Shown: positions 25,579 to 34,463, counted from the first letter of the stretch. The stretch: 64,000 nucleotides of DNA from Perlucidibaca piscinae DSM 21586 (GCF_000420045.1 NZ_ATUE01000005.1:372001-436000), one strand, 5' to 3'. A program made the numbers and translations. Notes: generated from the letters alone by a model not told the origin.

Positions 25579-26142
25579 CTAGCCGCCGGCGCGTATCACG
25601 CGGCGGGTTTTCAGGTCGCGGATTTCCGTCGGGCGGGCAAGGCCGCCGACGTCGCCGGGAAGAATATAGTCAAGCTCGCTGCCCAGACGTTGACGCACCT
25701 CAAAGCGGCGGCGCGCGGCCGGCTTACCGGCACGATTGGCACTGGTCGACACCAGAGGCCCGCCAAAGGCATCGCAGAGGTCGCGCACCAGCGGATGCGC
25801 ACTGACCCGGAAGGCCACGGTCTCGTGACGGCCGCGCAGCCAGCGCGGAAAGTCGTCCGGCACCGGAATCAGCCAGGTCACCGGCCCTGGCCAGGTGGCC
25901 TGCAGCGCAGCGATCTCGTCATCCGTGAGGTCATGGAGCCAGGGCGCGACCTGCTGCCAGCGGCTGGCGATGAGAATCAGCCCCTTCGCAGGGTCGCGTC
26001 GCTTGATGTCCCAGATGCGCTCGACCGCCGCCTCCTGCCAGGGGTCACAGCCCAGGCCCCAGACCGACTCGGTCGGGTAGGCAATGACACCACCGTCACG
26101 CAGGGTTCGGACGGCGAGGGCGCAATGCAGCGGCGACAACAT
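25579..26142 (-). CDS. tsaC: L-threonylcarbamoyladenylate synthase TsaC
   Basis: 187 residues from the ATG at 26142, chosen because GGAG stands nine bases before it; a frame extension of seven residues to 26163 has no ribosome site. TsaC makes threonylcarbamoyl-AMP for tRNA t6A37. YrdC-fold motifs: GGVIAYPTESVWGLGCDP, KRRDPAKGLILI, and PLVSTSANRAGKPA. It precedes hemF by eight bases. Confidence 0.94.
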   Translation of the reverse strand: MLSPLHCALAVRTLRDGGVIAYPTESVWGLGCDPWQEAAVERIWDIKRRDPAKGLILIASRWQQVAPWLHDLTDDEIAALQATWPGPVTWLIPVPDDFPRWLRGRHETVAFRVSAHPLVRDLCDAFGGPLVSTSANRAGKPAARRRFEVRQRLGSELDYILPGDVGGLARPTEIRDLKTRRVIRAGG

Positions 26143-26203
26143 GCGAGAGCACTCCGGGATCATGAACAGGGAGTGCCGAGTCTATCACGCCACCCAGTTG
26201 TCA

Positions 26204-27379
26204 TCAGGCGGACAGCTGCTGGTAGCCGCCGGGCACGGCGGCAATCCAGCCCGCCACCTCGAGCTCGCCAAGCAGTGCCAGCAGGCAGGGCGCCGCCAGT
26301 GCCGAGGTCGCCGCAAGGCGGTCCAGATCCCAGATGTCCCAGGCCATGACATCAAGCAGGGCCTGTCCGCCGGCCGGCAGCGACGGGCGCGGAGCCGGCG
26401 AGCCCTCCGCCGGCAGCGGCAGGGGGGCGGCCAGGCCGTAGAGCGTGCGCAATCCGGGCAGCAGTTCGCGCATCACATCCTGCGGGGTCTCTGCCAGCAC
26501 CGCCTGGCCTCGCTTCAGCCACTCGTGACAACCGCGCGACTGCAAACTGTGTATGGAGCCCGGAACCACCATGACCGGGCGACTGAACTGGTCACTGGCC
26601 GCTGCCGTGATCAGCGAACCGCTGTCCGGGCCCGCCTCGATCACCGTCACCGCCAGACTGAGTGCGCTGATGACGACGTTGCGCCGGGGGAAATGCCGGG
26701 CTTCTGGCGGCGTGCCCGGCACGAACTCGGAAACGCAGAGGCCGCCCGCTGCCGGAATCTCCCGCATCAAGGCCTGATTGGCCGGCGGATAGCAGCGATC
26801 AAGGCCGCAGCCCATGACCGCGACCGTGACGCCCGCCCGCGCCAGGGCACCACGATGCGCCGCGCCATCAATGCCGCTGGCGAGACCGCTGGTGATCGCG
26901 AGCCCGGCCTGCACCAGCTCGCCGGCCCAGTTCCGGGCAATGTCCAGCCCGTAGCGCGTGGCGGCCCGGCTGCCGACCAGCGCCGCCTGGGGCAGGCCAA
27001 GCGCGGCCTCGCTGCCCTCCCAGAACAGCAATGGTGGCGGATCCGGCAACGCCGCCAGCGCCGGCGGCCAGGTCATGCCGGGCGTCGCCTGCCAGAGGCC
27101 GCGATTCGCAGCCTCCAGCCACCTCAACGCGCGATGCCAGAGCTGGCGCGGCGCAGCCGCCAGCTCGCCATCCGGCCAGGCCCGGTACAGCGCCGTCGCC
27201 GCGGCGAGTCCGGGCCAGCTGCCATCGCGCGAGCGCGATCCGGGCCATGCGACATCCCAGGCGCCCGGGCCTGCGGCGAGCGCACTGGCGGCATCACCAA
27301 AGTGACGACACAGCGCCAGATAGCGTTGCGCCTGCTGTCCCAGCACCATATACAGCTGCAGCGCGGCTTCCTCGTGCAT
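26204..27379 (-). CDS. dprA: DNA-processing protein DprA
   Basis: 391 residues from the ATG at 27379; upstream in-frame residues are judged non-coding. DprA loads RecA on incoming single-stranded DNA in transformation. The Rossmann core shows ALVGSRAATRYGLDIA and ITSGLASGIDGAAHRGAL, then VMGCGLDRCYPPAN and SEFVPGTPPEARHFPRRNVVISALS. The N-terminal helical and C-terminal winged-helix-like parts are also present. Many naturally transformable bacteria have it, but so do others. Confidence 0.93.
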   Translation of the reverse strand: MHEEAALQLYMVLGQQAQRYLALCRHFGDAASALAAGPGAWDVAWPGSRSRDGSWPGLAAATALYRAWPDGELAAAPRQLWHRALRWLEAANRGLWQATPGMTWPPALAALPDPPPLLFWEGSEAALGLPQAALVGSRAATRYGLDIARNWAGELVQAGLAITSGLASGIDGAAHRGALARAGVTVAVMGCGLDRCYPPANQALMREIPAAGGLCVSEFVPGTPPEARHFPRRNVVISALSLAVTVIEAGPDSGSLITAAASDQFSRPVMVVPGSIHSLQSRGCHEWLKRGQAVLAETPQDVMRELLPGLRTLYGLAAPLPLPAEGSPAPRPSLPAGGQALLDVMAWDIWDLDRLAATSALAAPCLLALLGELEVAGWIAAVPGGYQQLSA

Positions 27380-27430
27380 GCCTGCCTCCCGGCCACGCCC
27401 ATGGTCATCGCCAGCGCCGGCCCGCTTGCC

Positions 27431-27436
27431 TATAAT
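27431..27436 (+). promoter_or_regulatory. Candidate -10 of the def-fmt-rsmB operon
   Basis: A perfect TATAAT in the 134-base gap between divergent dprA and def, 78 bases upstream of def. The -35 at 27408-27413 (TCGCCA) is weak. Confidence 0.5.
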
Positions 27437-27513
27437 GTCGCCATCGGGCTGCTGCCCTCCCTGCAAGAGGTTTAGACCGGCCTGGCCCGTTTCGCCACTC
27501 CGGACCACACATC

Positions 27514-28020
27514 ATGGCTCTGTTACCCATTCTGGAATTTCCGGATATTCGTCTGCGCACGGTGGCCAAGCCCGTCATCCAGGTCGACGAGCACATTCGT
27601 CAGCTCGCCCGGGACATGCTGGAAACCATGTATGCCGCACCCGGCATCGGGCTGGCGGCGACCCAAGTCAATCATCACGTGCGCCTTCTGGTGCTGGATG
27701 TCAGCGAGGACCAGTCGCAGCCGCAGGTCTTCATCAATCCCGAGATCGAGCCGCTCGGGCAGGAGCGCAAGACCTATGATGAAGGCTGCCTGTCGGTACC
27801 TGGTTTCTACGAGACGGTCGAGCGCCCTGACCACATCCGTGTCAATGCCATCGACCTGGACGGCAAGCCGTTCACGCTGACGGCAGACGGCTTGCTGTCG
27901 GTGTGCATCCAGCACGAGATCGATCACCTCGACGGCAAGCTCTTCGTCGACTACATCTCGCCGCTGAAGCGCAACCGCATCAAGAGCAAGCTGGAAAAGC
28001 AGCACCGGGCACGCGCCTGA
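27514..28020 (+). CDS. def: Peptide deformylase
   Basis: 168 residues. It removes the formyl group from nascent N-termini using Fe(II). All three family motifs are intact: GIGLAATQ, EGCLSVP (Cys ligand) and QHEIDHLDG (two His ligands and catalytic Glu). It is first in an operon with fmt, which adds the formyl group to initiator tRNA. Confidence 0.98.
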   Translation: MALLPILEFPDIRLRTVAKPVIQVDEHIRQLARDMLETMYAAPGIGLAATQVNHHVRLLVLDVSEDQSQPQVFINPEIEPLGQERKTYDEGCLSVPGFYETVERPDHIRVNAIDLDGKPFTLTADGLLSVCIQHEIDHLDGKLFVDYISPLKRNRIKSKLEKQHRARA

Positions 28021-28047
28021 AACCCTTCCCTGAACAGGTACCCCCCG

Positions 28048-29007
28048 TTGGACAGTCATTTGCGCATCGTCTTTGCAGGCACCCCCGAGTTCGCGGCTGA
28101 AAGCCTGCGCGCCCTCCTGCAAGGACACCACGACGTCATCGCCGTCTACACGCAGCCCGATCGCCCGGCCGGTCGCGGCCGTGGTCTCAAGGCCAGCCCA
28201 GTCAAGGAACTGGCCCTGGAACATGACATTCCGGTCTGGCAGCCGCACAGCCTCAAGGATGCCGATGCCCAGAACGAGCTGGCAGCGCTCAAGCCCGACC
28301 TGATGGTGGTGGCCGCCTACGGTCTGCTGCTGCCGCAGGCCGTGCTCGACATGCCGCGTCTCGGCTGCATCAACGTGCATGCGTCCCTGCTGCCGCGCTG
28401 GCGCGGTGCCGCGCCCATCCAGCGTGCCATTCTCGCGGGCGACCGCGAGACCGGCATCACCATCATGCAGATGGATGCCGGCCTGGATACCGGCGCCATG
28501 CTGTACAAAGCCACCTGCCCGATCTCGCGCAGCGACACCGGAGCCAGCCTGCACGACCGGCTCGCCCTGCTTGGCGGCGACGCCTTGCTGGCCGTGGTCG
28601 ACTCCCTGCGTAACGGACAGCCGCTGAGCGTGGAGCCGCAGGACACTGCGCTCGCCACCTATGCCGCCAAGCTCAGCAAGGAAGAGGCCCTGATCAACTG
28701 GCAGCTGCCGGCTGACGAACTGGCACGGCGCATACGCGCCTTCAATGCCGTACCGGTTGCCCACAGCACGCTGGCGGGCCAGTCGGTACGTGTCTGGCAG
28801 GCGCGCACGCTGGTCGACGAAACAACCACCGCCACACCCGGCATGATCATTCGCGCCGACAAACATGGCCTGGCGGTTGCCGCCGGGGAGGGCACCGTGC
28901 TGCTGATCGAAACCTTGCAACTGCCGGGCGGCAAGGCGCTGCCCATCGCCTTGCTGCTCAATGCCCGCCGCGACGAGCTGCAGCCCGGCACGGTATTCGG
29001 CGCATGA
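28048..29007 (+). CDS. fmt: Methionyl-tRNA formyltransferase
   Basis: 319 residues, starting at a TTG (28048) with AGG nine bases upstream; no ATG is available and the sequence DSHLRIVFAGTPEFAAESL aligns with the usual Fmt start. Formyl-folate chemistry motifs: PDLMVVAAYGLLLP, GCINVHASLLPRWRGAAPIQ (catalytic Asn/His), and the downstream Asp in ITIMQMDAGLDTG. The C-terminal tRNA-binding domain is present. rsmB starts inside its stop. Confidence 0.96.
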   Translation: MDSHLRIVFAGTPEFAAESLRALLQGHHDVIAVYTQPDRPAGRGRGLKASPVKELALEHDIPVWQPHSLKDADAQNELAALKPDLMVVAAYGLLLPQAVLDMPRLGCINVHASLLPRWRGAAPIQRAILAGDRETGITIMQMDAGLDTGAMLYKATCPISRSDTGASLHDRLALLGGDALLAVVDSLRNGQPLSVEPQDTALATYAAKLSKEEALINWQLPADELARRIRAFNAVPVAHSTLAGQSVRVWQARTLVDETTTATPGMIIRADKHGLAVAAGEGTVLLIETLQLPGGKALPIALLLNARRDELQPGTVFGA

Positions 29008-30392
29008 GCCGCCCCCAGACGCCACGCAACCCCGGCAAGGGCGGCACCGGCAGAAGCAGCCGTCGCGAGCTCGGCGTACGTGCTCTCGCGGCCCAGGCCC
29101 TGGGTCCGGCACTGGCCGGCGAGCGCTCGCTCAGCTCCACGCTGCCACCGGCGCAACGCGCCTGCCGCGGCGAGGACGTCGGTCTGCTGCAGGAGCTGGT
29201 GCAGGGCACCGCACGCCATGCCATCCACTACCGCACCCTGATCAAGCCGCTGCTGCAGCGCGCCACCAAGGACAACACCGTCGAGGCGCTGCTGCTGATC
29301 GGCACGCACCAGCTGCTGGCCATGCGCATCCCTGATCACGCCGCCATTGCCGAGACCGTCGAAGCCGCGCGCCAGCTCGGCATGGACAAGCTCACCGGTT
29401 TCATCAACGGCGTGCTGCGCAGCCTGCAGCGCCGCGAGGCCGAGCTGGTGCATGCCGCGCTCGTCCAGGAACATGCGCACCCGGCCTGGCTGCTGCGCGC
29501 CCTGCGCGCCGACTGGCCGGACCAGGCCGACGCCATCATTGCCGCCAACAACAGCCCGGCGCCGACGACGCTGCGGGTCGACCGCAACCGCAACTCGCGT
29601 GACGCCATGCTGGCCACGCTGGTCGAGGAAGGCCTGCCGGTCGAGCCGACCCGACATGCCCCGGATGGCCTGCGCCTGACCGAACCGGTGCCGATCCAGG
29701 CCCTGCCCGGTCTTGCCGAGGGCCTGCTGTCAGTGCAGGACGAGGCCGCCCAGCTCGCTGCCTGCCTGCTTGCGCCGGCACCCGGCGAGCGCGTCCTTGA
29801 CGCCTGTGCCGCCCCCGGAGGCAAGACCGCGCACCTGCTGGAGATCCAGCCGGACATGGCGGCCCTGGTCGCGCTCGACAACGACGAAGACCGCCTGCGT
29901 CGTGTCGAGGAAAACCTCGCTCGCGCCGGCTATCCGGCCGGCAGTGCGCAGACTGCGCATGTGCAGGTCCGCTGCGCCGACGCCGAAGACCTCGACAGCT
30001 GGTGGGATGGCGAGGGCTTCGACGCCATCCTGCTCGATGCCCCCTGCAGCGCCACCGGCGTTATCCGCCGCCACCCGGACATCAAGCTGCTGCGCCGCGC
30101 CACCGACATCGCGCAGACCGTGGCCATCCAGGCCAGCCTGCTCGACCGCCTGTGGCTGACGCTGAAGCCGGGCGGACGCCTGCTCTATGCCACCTGCTCG
30201 CTGCTCAAGGCCGAGAACGAAGACCAGATCACCGCCTTCCTTGCCCGCACCGCCAACGCCCAGCCGCTGCCGCTGCGCCTTGACGGCGAGATGCCGGGCC
30301 AGTGGCGCCCGCAGGGCCGTCAGCTGCTGCCCGAGATCGACGGCCATGACGGCTTCTACTACGCGCTGCTGAGCAAGGTGCCGGGACCGTGA
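29004..30392 (+). CDS. rsmB: 16S rRNA m5C967 methyltransferase
   Basis: 462 residues. An N-terminal NusB-like RNA-binding domain (about residues 20-150, with ARHAIHYRTLIKPLL and FINGVLRSL) precedes a SAM-dependent domain. SAM motif: VLDACAAPGGKTAHLLE. The two catalytic cysteines are in DAPCSATGV and YATCSLL. A four-base overlap with fmt (ATGA) indicates coupling. Confidence 0.96.
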   Translation: MSRPQTPRNPGKGGTGRSSRRELGVRALAAQALGPALAGERSLSSTLPPAQRACRGEDVGLLQELVQGTARHAIHYRTLIKPLLQRATKDNTVEALLLIGTHQLLAMRIPDHAAIAETVEAARQLGMDKLTGFINGVLRSLQRREAELVHAALVQEHAHPAWLLRALRADWPDQADAIIAANNSPAPTTLRVDRNRNSRDAMLATLVEEGLPVEPTRHAPDGLRLTEPVPIQALPGLAEGLLSVQDEAAQLAACLLAPAPGERVLDACAAPGGKTAHLLEIQPDMAALVALDNDEDRLRRVEENLARAGYPAGSAQTAHVQVRCADAEDLDSWWDGEGFDAILLDAPCSATGVIRRHPDIKLLRRATDIAQTVAIQASLLDRLWLTLKPGGRLLYATCSLLKAENEDQITAFLARTANAQPLPLRLDGEMPGQWRPQGRQLLPEIDGHDGFYYALLSKVPGP

Positions 30393-31276
30393 CTGCCATG
30401 ACGCTGCCAGCGCTGCTGCCCGACTTCATCGATGCCGCCCTCATCCGCGACCTGCTGGCATCACTGGCCTTCTTTCTGGTGCTGATGGGCGTGCGCATGC
30501 TGCTGCGCCGCGCCATTCTCAGGCGCGAGGCGCTCGAGCCAGAGATGAAGCGGCGCTGGCTGGTCAGCCTGCGCAACGTCATCCTGATCATCTTCATGCT
30601 CGGCATGGCGCTGATCTGGGCCAGCGAAATCGAGACGGTGGCGGTCTCCATGGTGGCCTTTGCCGCTGCCCTGGTTCTGGCCACCCGCGAAATGATCCTG
30701 TGCCTGCTGGGTGCGCTGTACCGCGCCAGCACCAATGCCTACGCCATCGGTGATCGCATCGAGATAAACGGCCTCAAGGGCCAGGTGATCGATTCCGACA
30801 TGCTGTCGACCACGCTGATCGAATCCAACCAGGCCACCGCGCACAAGGGCACGGTCGGACGCGTGGTGACGTTTCCCAACAGCCTGCTGCTGATGCAGCC
30901 GCTGTTCAACGAAAGCACGCTGGGACGCTATGTCATTCACACCGTGCACGTGAACATCCGCCGTGACGATGACTGGCAGGCGGCAGAGTCGCGCCTGCTG
31001 GCGGCGGCCCGCGAAGAAGTCAGCCAGTACAGCAAGGATCTGGTGCGCCATGCCCGCGAGCTGCAGCGCAGCTACGGCCTTGGCGCCCCGGCACTGGTAC
31101 CGCGGGTGCGCATGGTGCTCAGCGATCACAAGCAGATCGAGCTGCACCTGCAGCTGCCGACTCCCATCAACGAGCGCGTGAACGTCGAGCAGCGCATCCT
31201 GCGCAGCTACCTCGCCGGCCATGGCACGACCGGCACTGGCGAGATGGCGAAGGCGCCGGACCCGTCCGTCGGCTGA
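30389..31276 (+). CDS. MscS-type mechanosensitive channel family protein
   Basis: 295 residues from a GTG overlapping the rsmB stop; an ATG three codons later is an alternative. Three hydrophobic helices occupy roughly residues 23-40, 64-80 and 84-105, followed by an MscS beta domain (NAYAIGDRIEINGLKGQVID, then RVVTFPNSLLLMQPLFN). The family opens under membrane tension or transports small solutes. The C-terminal domain is longer than in minimal MscS. The K+ transporter locus trkA/trkH seen next to rsmB in related bacteria is absent here. Confidence 0.85.
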   Translation: MTAMTLPALLPDFIDAALIRDLLASLAFFLVLMGVRMLLRRAILRREALEPEMKRRWLVSLRNVILIIFMLGMALIWASEIETVAVSMVAFAAALVLATREMILCLLGALYRASTNAYAIGDRIEINGLKGQVIDSDMLSTTLIESNQATAHKGTVGRVVTFPNSLLLMQPLFNESTLGRYVIHTVHVNIRRDDDWQAAESRLLAAAREEVSQYSKDLVRHARELQRSYGLGAPALVPRVRMVLSDHKQIELHLQLPTPINERVNVEQRILRSYLAGHGTTGTGEMAKAPDPSVG

Positions 31277-31290
31277 GCCGGCGCGGCCTC

Positions 31291-31698
31291 TCATCTGCCG
31301 CCGAGAAACCCCTTGAGCAGATCGATACCCTGGCTCAGCACGTCACCGCCCTGGGGCAGCTGACCATTGGGCGACAGCTTGTCGATGATGCCGGGAAGAA
31401 ACTCGGCAATCTGTGCCGCCGCCTGCTGCGGATCGATGCCGAACTTGCCGGCCAGTGCCGCGATCTGCGAACTGCCCAGCACCTGCTGAATCTGCTCGGC
31501 GCTGACGGGCAGATTCTGACCGTTGCCCAGCCACGACTTCAGCTGCTCGCCAAGACCGCCTTCCTGAAGCTTCTGTGCCAGGCCCTGCAGTCCGCCACTG
31601 TCGCCAATCAGCCCCTGCACCGCAGCCAGCACGCCCTGAGCGCCCTGGCCACCTGCGGCATTGCCGAGCAGCGAGCTCACTTCGTCGAAAATACCCAT
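31291..31698 (-). CDS. YidB-family (DUF937) protein
   Basis: 135 residues from the ATG at 31698 with GAGGA upstream. Gly/Gln-rich, starting MGIFDEVSSLLGNAAGGQGAQ and with SWLGNGQNLPVSAEQIQQVLGSSQ, both typical of YidB/DUF937. No signal peptide or membrane helix. Function unknown. It is convergent with the mscS-type gene. Confidence 0.85.
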   Translation of the reverse strand: MGIFDEVSSLLGNAAGGQGAQGVLAAVQGLIGDSGGLQGLAQKLQEGGLGEQLKSWLGNGQNLPVSAEQIQQVLGSSQIAALAGKFGIDPQQAAAQIAEFLPGIIDKLSPNGQLPQGGDVLSQGIDLLKGFLGGR

Positions 31699-31781
31699 GT
31701 TGCCGTCCTCACCGGTTGTGATGCCCGGGATTATGCGCCGGTCAGGCGCACGACACCGGGCAGGGCGACAAACGGACACAT

Positions 31782-31810
31782 GAAAAGGCCGGGCATTGCC
31801 CGGCCTTTTC
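31782..31810 (-). terminator. Intrinsic terminator after the acyl-CoA dehydrogenase gene
   Basis: A 12- to 14-bp perfect inverted repeat (arms GAAAAGGCCGGG / CCCGGCCTTTTC) with a tiny loop. It lies 17 bases past the dehydrogenase stop and ends in a T run on the minus strand. The symmetric A/T ends would let it work in both directions. Confidence 0.85.
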
Positions 31811-31827
31811 ACACGATCCGCCTCGAC

Positions 31828-32970
31828 TCAGCGGCCGAGGATCTCGCGTGCGACCACTTCCTTCATGATCTCGCTGGCACCGCCGTAGATGCGCTGGATG
31901 CGGGCATCGATGTAGGCGCGGGCAACCGGGTACTCGAGCATGTAGCCGTAACCGCCATGCATCTGCAGGCAGGCGTCAGCGACACGGCCCTGCAGCTCGG
32001 TGGCATAGAGCTTGACCGCGGCACCGGTCGGGATGTCCAGCTTGCCTTCGGCATGCAGGTCAATGCAGTTGTTGACGAACGCGCGGGCAGCCAGGATATC
32101 GGTCTTGCAGGTGGCCAGGGTGAAACGGGTGTTCTGCAGCTGGGACAGCGGCTTGCCGAAGGCCTTGCGGTCCTGCACGTACTGGATGGTGCGCTCCAGG
32201 GTGCCCTCGGAGGCGGCGACACCGATCACGGCGATGTTCAGACGCTCGCGCGGCAGCTCGTTCATCATGTAGGCAAAGCCCTTGCCCTCCTGACCGAGCA
32301 GGCATTCTGCCGGGACACGGACGTTGTCCATGAACAGCTCGGAGGTGTCCTGCGAATGCAGACCCATCTTCTCCAGCTTCTTGCCTTTCTGGAAGCCGGG
32401 CAGGCTGGTGTCGATGAGCAGCAGCGAAACGCCCTTGGCGCCGGCGCTGACATCTGTCTTCACCGCCATCACCACGACGTCGGCGTGCTGGCCGTTGGAG
32501 ATGAAGGTCTTGGAACCGTTCACCACGTAGACATCACCGTCACGCACGGCGGTGGTGCGGATGGCAGCCAGGTCGGAGCCGGCGCCCGGCTCGGACATGC
32601 CGATGGCGGCAACCGCGGCACCGGACGCCAGCTTGGGCAGCCATTCAGCCTTCACGGCATCGGTGGCCAGGTGCTCGATGTACGGTGCGCAGATGTCCGA
32701 GTGCACGCTGACACCGGTGGCCAGCGAGGCCAGACCCATCTTGGACATCTCGTCGAGAATCACCATGGAATACTGGAAGGGAACGCCAACACCGCCATAC
32801 TGCTCGGGCTGGTCAACACAGAGCAGGCCGTTGTCGCCAAGCAGGTTCCAGATCTCGCGCGGCATCCACGAATCCTTTTCCCACTGCTCGTAGTGCGGCT
32901 GGATCTCGTTCTCGAGGAAGCGCTTGACGTTGTCGCGGAAGAGCTGAAGCTCGGCCTGATCGATGCTCAT
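31828..32970 (-). CDS. Acyl-CoA dehydrogenase, long-chain (LCAD-like) type
   Basis: 380 residues from the ATG at 32970; an in-frame GTG lies four codons earlier. FAD enzyme that introduces the 2,3-double bond in acyl-CoAs. Motifs: IGMSEPGAGSDLAAI and the C-terminal QRIYGGASEIMKEVVAREILGR. The position that holds the catalytic Glu in medium-chain enzymes (IYEGT) is Gly here. As in LCAD and isovaleryl-CoA dehydrogenases, the base is probably the Glu in NELPRERL near residue 240. A consensus -35 TTGACA lies at 33030-33035 on the same strand. Confidence 0.92.
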   Translation of the reverse strand: MSIDQAELQLFRDNVKRFLENEIQPHYEQWEKDSWMPREIWNLLGDNGLLCVDQPEQYGGVGVPFQYSMVILDEMSKMGLASLATGVSVHSDICAPYIEHLATDAVKAEWLPKLASGAAVAAIGMSEPGAGSDLAAIRTTAVRDGDVYVVNGSKTFISNGQHADVVVMAVKTDVSAGAKGVSLLLIDTSLPGFQKGKKLEKMGLHSQDTSELFMDNVRVPAECLLGQEGKGFAYMMNELPRERLNIAVIGVAASEGTLERTIQYVQDRKAFGKPLSQLQNTRFTLATCKTDILAARAFVNNCIDLHAEGKLDIPTGAAVKLYATELQGRVADACLQMHGGYGYMLEYPVARAYIDARIQRIYGGASEIMKEVVAREILGR

Positions 32971-33005
32971 GTGTGTTCTCACCTGTTATGCGTTGTGTCG
33001 GCGTG

Positions 33006-33035
33006 ACATACCACGAAGGTCGCATTTTATGTCAA
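33006..33035 (-). promoter_or_regulatory. Candidate promoter of the LCAD-like gene
   Basis: Minus strand TTGACA (33030-33035) is followed 19 bases later by TGG-TATGTC, an extended -10-like element, about 35 bases ahead of the start codon. Spacing is slightly long. Confidence 0.4.
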
Positions 33036-33083
33036 CCGTGACTGAACGGACAGAACAAATGCCGAACATTGCCTGACGCCCTA

Positions 33084-33089
33084 TATACT
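33084..33089 (+). promoter_or_regulatory. Candidate -10 of hopJ
   Basis: TATACT in an AT-rich stretch 87 bases upstream of the hopJ ATG. No clear -35. Confidence 0.35.
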
Positions 33090-33175
33090 GTCGTGCATGT
33101 CAGCAGCGCATGATGCACGCCGTGTCTTGCGCCTGCGTCTGTTCACTGTCGTGTCGTACCCGGAGGCCGTTGATC

Positions 33176-33520
33176 ATGAGCACCGAAACCCTGCTGGCCG
33201 GACTGCGCCGCGAACTGCTGGACTTCGAGGACGTGCAGGACAGCATCCTGGCCCGCTACGACTACCACCCGACGGCCTTCGACAACGGCGAGCTGCACAA
33301 TGCCGCCGGCCAGAACGAAGGCTCATGCCGTCTGCTTGCCTTTGCCCTGCTGAACAGTCTCGACGAGCAAGACACGCTGCTCTGCTTCGGCCGTCATTAC
33401 CGCCGGGTACTGGCCACGCCGGAAGGCAGTGACCACGGCAACATACGAAACTTCATGCGTCACGGCTGGTCAGGCGTGCGTTTTCACGGTCAGGCATTGA
33501 CGGCAAAGCCCGGACACTGA
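33176..33520 (+). CDS. HopJ-family protein
   Basis: 114 residues from the ATG at 33176, which has GGAGG at ideal spacing. The family signature is clear: YDYHPTAFDNGELHNAAGQNEGSCRLLAFA, then LLCFGRHYRRVL and NIRNFMRHGWSGVRF. The family takes its name from a Pseudomonas syringae type III effector, but homologues are common in non-pathogens and no secretion genes are nearby, so an effector role should not be assumed. Function unknown. Confidence 0.88.
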   Translation: MSTETLLAGLRRELLDFEDVQDSILARYDYHPTAFDNGELHNAAGQNEGSCRLLAFALLNSLDEQDTLLCFGRHYRRVLATPEGSDHGNIRNFMRHGWSGVRFHGQALTAKPGH

Positions 33521-33598
33521 TTAATCTCGTCCCGACTCTGTCAACTGCACAAGCGCTTCAGCGTTTGATGACCACACACCGATTCCAGGAGATCCCTG

Positions 33599-34345
33599 AT
33601 GAAGCACCTGCCGCTGCACGCCACCCTGCTCGCCACCCTGCTGGCCTCCACCGCCCACGCTGCTGATGCCAATGTCGGCCTCGGCGTCAATGTGGGTGGT
33701 TTCGGCGCCAAGGCCGAAGCCAACGCGTCGGTGAAGACCGATGCCCAGCAATCCGCCCAGAAGACCCGCGATGCGGCCGTCAACGCCGGTCTCGGCGCCC
33801 TGGCCACCGGCAAGGGCGTGGCTGACAGCGCCAAGGCTGCAGGCCAGAGCGCCGCCAGCAGCGCCAAGGCGGAAGCCCAGGCACGTGCAGACCAGGCCAA
33901 GGCCGCTGGCGAAGCCAAGGCAGCCGAAGCGCATGCCCACGCCGAACAGGCCAAGGCTGCCGGCCAGGCCAAGGCTGCAGCCGCTCAAAGCAAGGTCACC
34001 GGCCAGGCCAAGATCGCTGCCGGCTACCGCCAGGCTACCGCCGACCGCATCAGCCTCTCCGATCGTGCTGCCGTGGCCAAGCAGGTCAGCCTGAAGCAGG
34101 CCGGCCAAGCCACCGCCGGCAAGCTCATCGGCAGCGCGCTGGGTGTTCAGGGCCAGGCCAAGGCTGACATCGTCATTGGTGCCAAGCTCCCGGCCAGCGC
34201 CTCTGCCTCGGCACAGGTGGTCTCCGCAACGTCGGTCAAGGGCCTCGGCACCCAGCCCAAGGACACCAAGCTCATCGTGGTTGGTCAGCAGCTGGTGCGT
34301 GTCAATGCCAAGACCAACGTCGTGCTGGACGTCACCAGCATCTGA
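33599..34345 (+). CDS. Exported Ala/Lys-rich helical repeat protein of unknown function
   Basis: 248 residues with AGGAG upstream. A signal peptide (MKHLPLHATLLATLLASTAHA) precedes a Gly-rich stretch. Residues about 50-150 are low-complexity Ala/Lys/Gln with repeated units like QAKAAGQAKAA, likely a long helix resembling LEA proteins. The C-terminal 90 residues are less repetitive and beta-rich (DTKLIVVGQQLVRVNAKTNVVLD). Codon use matches the neighbours. I do not recognise a family. A terminator follows 46 bases after its stop. Confidence 0.75.
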   Translation: MKHLPLHATLLATLLASTAHAADANVGLGVNVGGFGAKAEANASVKTDAQQSAQKTRDAAVNAGLGALATGKGVADSAKAAGQSAASSAKAEAQARADQAKAAGEAKAAEAHAHAEQAKAAGQAKAAAAQSKVTGQAKIAAGYRQATADRISLSDRAAVAKQVSLKQAGQATAGKLIGSALGVQGQAKADIVIGAKLPASASASAQVVSATSVKGLGTQPKDTKLIVVGQQLVRVNAKTNVVLDVTSI

Positions 34346-34390
34346 CCTGCCTCTGTCGCCGTGACCCGGTCACGGCACAGGTTGCATCTC

Positions 34391-34419
34391 CCGAGGGGTC
34401 GGCCATGCCGGCCCCTCGG
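34391..34419 (+). terminator. Terminator-like hairpin after the Ala-rich gene
   Basis: A 13-bp stem, CCGAGGGGTCGGC with GCCGGCCCCTCGG (one T-G pair), with a 3-base loop. It is followed by only a short T run (CGTTT), so termination strength is uncertain. Confidence 0.6.
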
Positions 34420-34463
34420 CGTTTCCGGCATCCGCAGACGATGCCGCCTGCACGTGAACAGGC

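Noticed and set aside
26204..27379. dprA taken as evidence for natural competence
   Set aside because: dprA is widespread in non-competent bacteria and no other competence gene is in the window.
33004..33034. Inverted repeat TGACATA / TATGTCA with a 17-base spacer
   Set aside because: The arms coincide with the -35 and -10 regions of the likely promoter of the LCAD-like gene, so the symmetry is better explained by promoter hexamers than by an operator.
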